Origin: Bacillus sp. AFS015802
GTDB taxonomy: Bacteria > Bacillota > Bacilli > Bacillales > Bacillaceae_B
DNA length: 64,000 bases
NCBI RefSeq assembly: GCF_002561455.1
Contig: NZ_NTUP01000018.1
Span: 18,189-82,188, forward strand
Direction: 5' to 3'
Below the pieces are notes generated by a model that was not told where the DNA came from, made no database searches, and saw only the letters and a list, made by a program, of their open reading frames with translations. A program made the position numbers and the translations under genes. Shown piece after piece: positions 60,398-64,000 of the stretch (its first letter is position 1; each line of letters starts with the position of its first letter).

Positions 60398-61468
60398 CTA
60401 TTTACTTTCTTCAGGATACTGATCGTAAATCTTCCATCCATCTTTTTCAGTTTTTTTGAGGAAGTAGTAACCATTATTCATTGTAGAATTGATTTCTTTG
60501 ATCTTACCTTCTGGAGAAACGAATTTCCCATAGTTGCTTGTTCCCGTAACTTTTACTTCAGCAAAACGATTCGTCAGAAATTCTACGGATATTTTCATAT
60601 TAGTTAAATCAGAAGATAAAGTAACCTCGTACCCCTGATCTATTAATTCGTTGTTACGCCTAACGATATCTGTGGCATAAGCATTGTAAAAGCCAGTTGT
60701 GTATTTATTGTACACTTCTATTGAAATGTTCTTTGAAAATGCTTCGGATTCATTTGTTAGAAATTCCTGTACAAAACTTGCTACGTCATTTTCCTCTCCT
60801 GAACTTTCAGTCTCATTTGAAAGCGCACGGAACATAATGACTACGGCCTGCACACGATCAGCAAGAGTCCCTGGTTTGAACGTGTTATCACGATGACCCT
60901 GAATGATACCTAATGAAGCGGCTTTGTTGATTTCATCTGCGAATCTGGTGTGAGAGGGTACATCCGGAAAGATTTGCCCTACGGAAGCCGGAAAAGGGAT
61001 GGTATCTTCAAAAGCTCTGACAATCATAGCTGCCATTTGCCCACGTGTAATGAAACTTCCTGGTTGGAATTGGTCTGGCGAAAACCCGTTCACAATCCCA
61101 AGTGAACTAGCAGTATTAATATAATCGAAATACCACTTATTAGGGGACACATCTTTAAAAATTTGGGAAGATGAGTTCGTTTCAATTCCCATGGCATTTA
61201 TTAATATTTTAGTAAACTCAGCTCTGGTAATATTCTTATTCGGTTGAAAAAGCATATCACCGGTCTTAGAATCTAGAAATCCATCAATAATATCTGCTGA
61301 AACAAAGTCGTTAACTTCACCAAACCCGAAGTCGCTGACATCCATATCAGTAATGTAGTAGCTTTGTAACGAATTTTCATTTGCGCTGGCATTATTGGAA
61401 AAAGCTCCAACCCCTAACAGAAATGAAAGTAAAATAATCAATCCAGTCCTTATGTAATGCACCGTCAT
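60398..61468 (-). CDS. SLH-domain surface protein (paralogue of 44158)
   Basis: 356 residues. Signal peptide (cleavage near ASANEN), three SLH domains (about 40-220: FGFGEVNDFVSADIIDGFLD, FKDVSPNKWYFDYINTASSL, FPDVPSHTRFADEINKAASL) and a C-terminal domain ending KTEKDGWKIYDQYPEE, all resembling the protein at 44158. Divergent from the SLH gene at 61766. The c-di-GMP-controlled gene is its convergent neighbour. Confidence 0.85.
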   Translation of the reverse strand: MTVHYIRTGLIILLSFLLGVGAFSNNASANENSLQSYYITDMDVSDFGFGEVNDFVSADIIDGFLDSKTGDMLFQPNKNITRAEFTKILINAMGIETNSSSQIFKDVSPNKWYFDYINTASSLGIVNGFSPDQFQPGSFITRGQMAAMIVRAFEDTIPFPASVGQIFPDVPSHTRFADEINKAASLGIIQGHRDNTFKPGTLADRVQAVVIMFRALSNETESSGEENDVASFVQEFLTNESEAFSKNISIEVYNKYTTGFYNAYATDIVRRNNELIDQGYEVTLSSDLTNMKISVEFLTNRFAEVKVTGTSNYGKFVSPEGKIKEINSTMNNGYYFLKKTEKDGWKIYDQYPEESK

Positions 61469-61765
61469 TCCCCCTATTGAAATAATTACAACAGAATTGT
61501 AACAAATGTTAATGTTATGTCACAATGGTATGTAAGTAGGTAAAACCCGCCCGGCTCTACCGTTACAACTTCCTCAGTCGAACAAGACAAAATAATGTAA
61601 GTCTACTAATAATGAAGAATGTTCACTTTAACTCAAGTCTAATAGATATATATTTAGGTGATATATTTTCCATCTAAGGAGGTATTGGTGTTCTCTATGG
61701 AGAATGGAATAAAAAGGAATATACTTTTCCAGTTCACAATATATCTACATAATGGGGGTGCGAAA

Positions 61766-63088
61766 ATGAAAAAATTTATTACTTGTTTGCCTGCGTTACT
61801 TGTTACTCTTTTACTTCTGACACCTGCTACTTATGCTGCAACATTCAATGATATTAATGAAGGACAACGTTTTTATACGGAAATTACTTATCTTCTAGAT
61901 AAAGACATCATTACAGGGTATAAAGACGGTACCTTTCGTCCTCAGGAAAAGGTGACCAGAGCAGCAGCTGCCGCAATGATCGGTAGAGCCTTGAAATTCG
62001 ATGGAGAACAGAGAGAAGCACCTTTTCCGGATGTTTCAAGGGAGAGCTATGCATCTGGTTATATAGCTGAAGCTGTGAATAAAGGAGTCATAAAGGGGTT
62101 TCCTGATGGAATGTTTAGACCGGATGCCATCGTGACTCGGGGGCAGATGGCGATCATTATCGCTCGTGCGTTTCACTTAGAAATATCTAAGGATATACTC
62201 TTCTATGATATCTCTCCAAACATGAATGCCTTTTCTTCGATAGGAAAAATAGTAGCTGCAGGAATAACTCAGGGGTATGATGATGGAACGTTTCGGCCAG
62301 AGGAAGAGCTTTCAAGGGAACAATTTTCCGCTTTTCTCGCTAGAGCCCTGGCTGGCAAATTCAAAGTAACGATGCCTGTCGTGAAGCCTGTACAGATAAA
62401 TTATCATATCATTGGTGAGGGAATAGAATCTAATCACCATAATGGAAAGCTTTTTGTGCTGAAACCTTTCCAATTCATTTCTCTAAATAAATTAACACAT
62501 GAAAAAGATCGGGTAATAGTAAATAACGATGTATTAAGATTTGAAAACGAACAGACTATAGTGCCTATAAAAACCGGAATAGGGTCTATCACCATAATCC
62601 CAGGGGAAAACGATCGGAAGAAAGCTTATACTTACAAGGTACTTATAGGTGCAAAAGAGGACATTTCAGCTTCCATATTAAATAAACATTTTATGGATCT
62701 CGCTAATAACGGCTATTTAAATGGATGTGAATTCTCAGTAGACGATGTGCAATCCAGGGACGTCATGAATTATTATCCGTTTGACCCTGAATGGAAAGGA
62801 TATTACGAAGGCGGTTATGGAAGGGACTTTAATGGGTGTACCTACTTTGGTGGAGATAGTAATATAGATTCACCCATTGGAGCAATCATTATGGATGGTG
62901 GAAAGATCGGTAAAACCCCTGCTGAAATAAAGGATCGAATTGGCAACCCCCTCTCTCAAGGTTATAGTGAAGCCGACGATTCTTGGCTGATGTACTATAG
63001 ATTGGAAGCAGGATATGAACTATATTTTTCATTCCAGTCTCCAACGTCCAAGCTTAATCATCTACTATATAAGGACAAAGCACTTTAA
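61766..63088 (+). CDS. SLH-domain surface protein with DUF4309-like C-terminus
   Basis: 440 residues. MKKFITCLPALLVTLLLL begins the signal peptide (cleavage near TYAAT), followed by three SLH domains (FNDINEGQRFY, FPDVSRESYAS, FYDISPNMNAF), a small beta domain and a C-terminal part with KIGKTPAEIKDRIGNPLSQG, DDSWLMYY and YELYFSF, resembling DUF4309 (YjgB). The ATG at 61766 after GGGGGTG is the true start; an in-frame extension to 61658 lacks a ribosome site. Wall-bound; function unknown. Confidence 0.85.
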   Translation: MKKFITCLPALLVTLLLLTPATYAATFNDINEGQRFYTEITYLLDKDIITGYKDGTFRPQEKVTRAAAAAMIGRALKFDGEQREAPFPDVSRESYASGYIAEAVNKGVIKGFPDGMFRPDAIVTRGQMAIIIARAFHLEISKDILFYDISPNMNAFSSIGKIVAAGITQGYDDGTFRPEEELSREQFSAFLARALAGKFKVTMPVVKPVQINYHIIGEGIESNHHNGKLFVLKPFQFISLNKLTHEKDRVIVNNDVLRFENEQTIVPIKTGIGSITIIPGENDRKKAYTYKVLIGAKEDISASILNKHFMDLANNGYLNGCEFSVDDVQSRDVMNYYPFDPEWKGYYEGGYGRDFNGCTYFGGDSNIDSPIGAIIMDGGKIGKTPAEIKDRIGNPLSQGYSEADDSWLMYYRLEAGYELYFSFQSPTSKLNHLLYKDKAL

Positions 63089-63098
63089 TAATCTTAAA

Positions 63099-63127
63099 TT
63101 CCGGGGATTAATTCCTCGGTCTTTTTA
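63099..63127 (+). terminator. Terminator of the SLH gene
   Basis: CCGGGGA and TTCCTCGG form the stem with a short loop, followed by TCTTTTT. The following 63128-63338 region is AT-rich with no gene seen. Confidence 0.75.
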
Positions 63128-63338
63128 TACTTAAAAGGAAAGAGGGGCAGGCAAAATGATGAACAATCATAGATAGTTTTACTAATCACGGTCTCATTGT
63201 AGTAATAGGAAAAAACTATATGAATTAGAGAATCTAAAATATATTGCTATGAATGTATGTTCTGTGATATCTTTAAATTCTGTGATGAATATTGTTTGAG
63301 GTATTTTGTTTGCCACAATAAAAATTATTAAATAGAAG

Positions 63339-63367
63339 TTGACTTCTGCGAAATTAACTGATATAGT
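63339..63367 (+). promoter_or_regulatory. SigA promoter of the tRNA array
   Basis: TTGACT (63339-63344) and TATAGT (63362-63367) with 17-base spacing, 34 bases before tRNA-Glu. The leader contains ATGTCCTC-GA-GAGGACAT (63373-63390), a near-perfect palindrome that could form a processing hairpin. Confidence 0.85.
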
Positions 63368-63400
63368 AATAAATGTCCTCGAGAGGACATTGTAATAAAC

Positions 63401-63475
63401 GGCCCATTGGTCAAGCGGTTAAGACACCGCCCTTTCACGGCGGTAACACGGGTTCGAATCCCGTATGGGTCACCA
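63401..63475 (+). tRNA. tRNA-Glu (TTC)
   Basis: Acceptor GGCCCAT/ATGGGTC, anticodon loop CTTTCAC giving TTC, T-arm GGTTCGAATCC, CCA encoded. Confidence 0.96.
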
Positions 63476-63515
63476 AAGTTTTTTGCGGAAGCAAAATAGC
63501 TTGCCGATACAATAT

Positions 63516-63591
63516 GGAGGATTAGCTCAGCTGGGAGAGCATCTGCCTTACAAGCAGAGGGTCGGCGGTTCGATCCCGTCATCCTCCACCA
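63516..63591 (+). tRNA. tRNA-Val (TAC)
   Basis: Acceptor GGAGGAT/ATCCTCC, anticodon loop CTTACAA giving TAC, T-arm GGTTCGATCCC, CCA encoded. Confidence 0.96.
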
Positions 63592-63615
63592 TTTTAATCA
63601 CATAAAACTTACCGT

Positions 63616-63691
<76 letters not shown>

Positions 63692-63701
63692 TTTGGTTTG
63701 T

Positions 63702-63777
63702 GAGCCATTAGCTCAGTTGGTAGAGCATCTGACTTTTAATCAGAGGGTCGAAGGTTCGAATCCTTCATGGCTCACCA
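63702..63777 (+). tRNA. tRNA-Lys (TTT)
   Basis: Acceptor GAGCCAT/ATGGCTC, anticodon loop CTTTTAA giving TTT, T-arm GGTTCGAATCC, CCA encoded. Confidence 0.96.
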
Positions 63778-63811
63778 TTGTTTTTCTCCAATGTGAAAAA
63801 CAAAAATATAT

Positions 63812-63896
63812 GCGGGTGTGGCGGAATTGGCAGACGCACCAGACTTAGGATCTGGCGCCGCAAGGCGTGGGGGTTCAAGTCCCTTCACCCGCACCA
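63812..63896 (+). tRNA. tRNA-Leu (TAG)
   Basis: 85-base class II tRNA with long variable arm (GCGCCGCAAGGCGT). Acceptor GCGGGTG/CACCCGC, anticodon loop CTTAGGA giving TAG, CCA encoded. Confidence 0.96.
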
Positions 63897-63904
63897 ATTC
63901 TTTT

Positions 63905-63979
63905 GCGGAAGTAGTTCAGTGGTAGAACACCACCTTGCCAAGGTGGGGGTCGCGGGTTCGAATCCCGTCTTCCGCTCCA
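63905..63979 (+). tRNA. tRNA-Gly (GCC)
   Basis: Acceptor GCGGAAG/CTTCCGC, anticodon loop TTGCCAA giving GCC, T-arm GGTTCGAATCC, CCA encoded. Confidence 0.96.
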
Positions 63980-63984
63980 GACTA

Positions 63985-64000
63985 GCCGGGGTGGCGGAAC
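63985..64000 (+). tRNA. tRNA-Leu, 5' end only
   Basis: GCCGGGGTGGCGGAAC is the acceptor and D-arm start of a class II tRNA; with the Val-Thr-Lys-Leu-Gly order before it, a second tRNA-Leu is expected. The anticodon lies beyond the window. Confidence 0.7.

Overview
The window looks like a chromosomal segment of a low-GC, Gram-positive, spore-forming Bacillaceae bacterium (inference: Bacillus sensu lato, possibly a Rossellomorea-like relative). The signs are strong GGAGG-type ribosome sites, frequent TTG and GTG starts, a sipW-tasA/calY locus, an InhA (M6) protease beside a PlcR-like HTH-TPR regulator, SLH surface proteins, a cre-controlled sugar operon and a Bacillus-style tRNA array. No rRNA, CRISPR array, plasmid origin or prophage is visible.

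Layout. 1-2785 holds the end of a galactose operon (galT, galM) and manA. 2950-15885 is one tightly packed operon, with many start/stop overlaps, for uptake and breakdown of a mannose- or ManNAc-type glycan: esterase, ABC binding protein and two permeases, NanE, RpiR regulator, two ROK kinases, GH38 alpha-mannosidase, a DUF4127 protein and an FAD oxidoreductase. Its promoter has a catabolite-repression (cre) site in the spacer. No neuraminate lyase is present. A secreted GH10-like protein follows. 18517-32556 is an exoprotein region: PlcR-like regulator, InhA, an SDR/LysR divergent pair, an M4 neutral protease, the DUF4047-SipW-TasA/CalY fibre locus and a large subtilase. 32698-50722 is accessory: a RAYT transposase, YdcF, DUF4396, a TagO-like enzyme, small lipoproteins and membrane proteins, an ECF sigma/anti-sigma pair and three SLH proteins. 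51081-56657 is a secreted bifunctional amylopullulanase with two LacI/CcpA-type operators. 56881-63088 holds small membrane proteins, a methyltransferase gene split by a frameshift in an A6 tract, a cyclic-di-GMP-I riboswitch in front of a tiny basic protein, and two more SLH proteins. 63401-64000 is a tRNA array (Glu, Val, Thr, Lys, Leu, Gly, then a cut Leu).

The most unusual feature is a family of short imperfect palindromes (called REP-A here; about 15 recognisable copies) spread through the intergenic DNA. Most lie within about 12 bases of a stop codon, some inside the 3' ends of genes. They cluster around a single REP-associated tyrosine transposase (RAYT) gene at 32933-33694. Their outer arms vary in a compensatory way, so the folded form appears to matter. 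They often sit next to a recurring terminator hairpin with a GACGAGGG-type stem. A second, rarer family (REP-B, core GGGACGGTTCT) is also present.

The best candidates for undescribed biology are the RAYT/REP-A system, the c-di-GMP riboswitch controlling a roughly 60-residue protein, and the glycan operon containing GH38, NanE, DUF4127 and an FAD oxidoreductase. All functions are inferred from sequence reading; no database search was possible.
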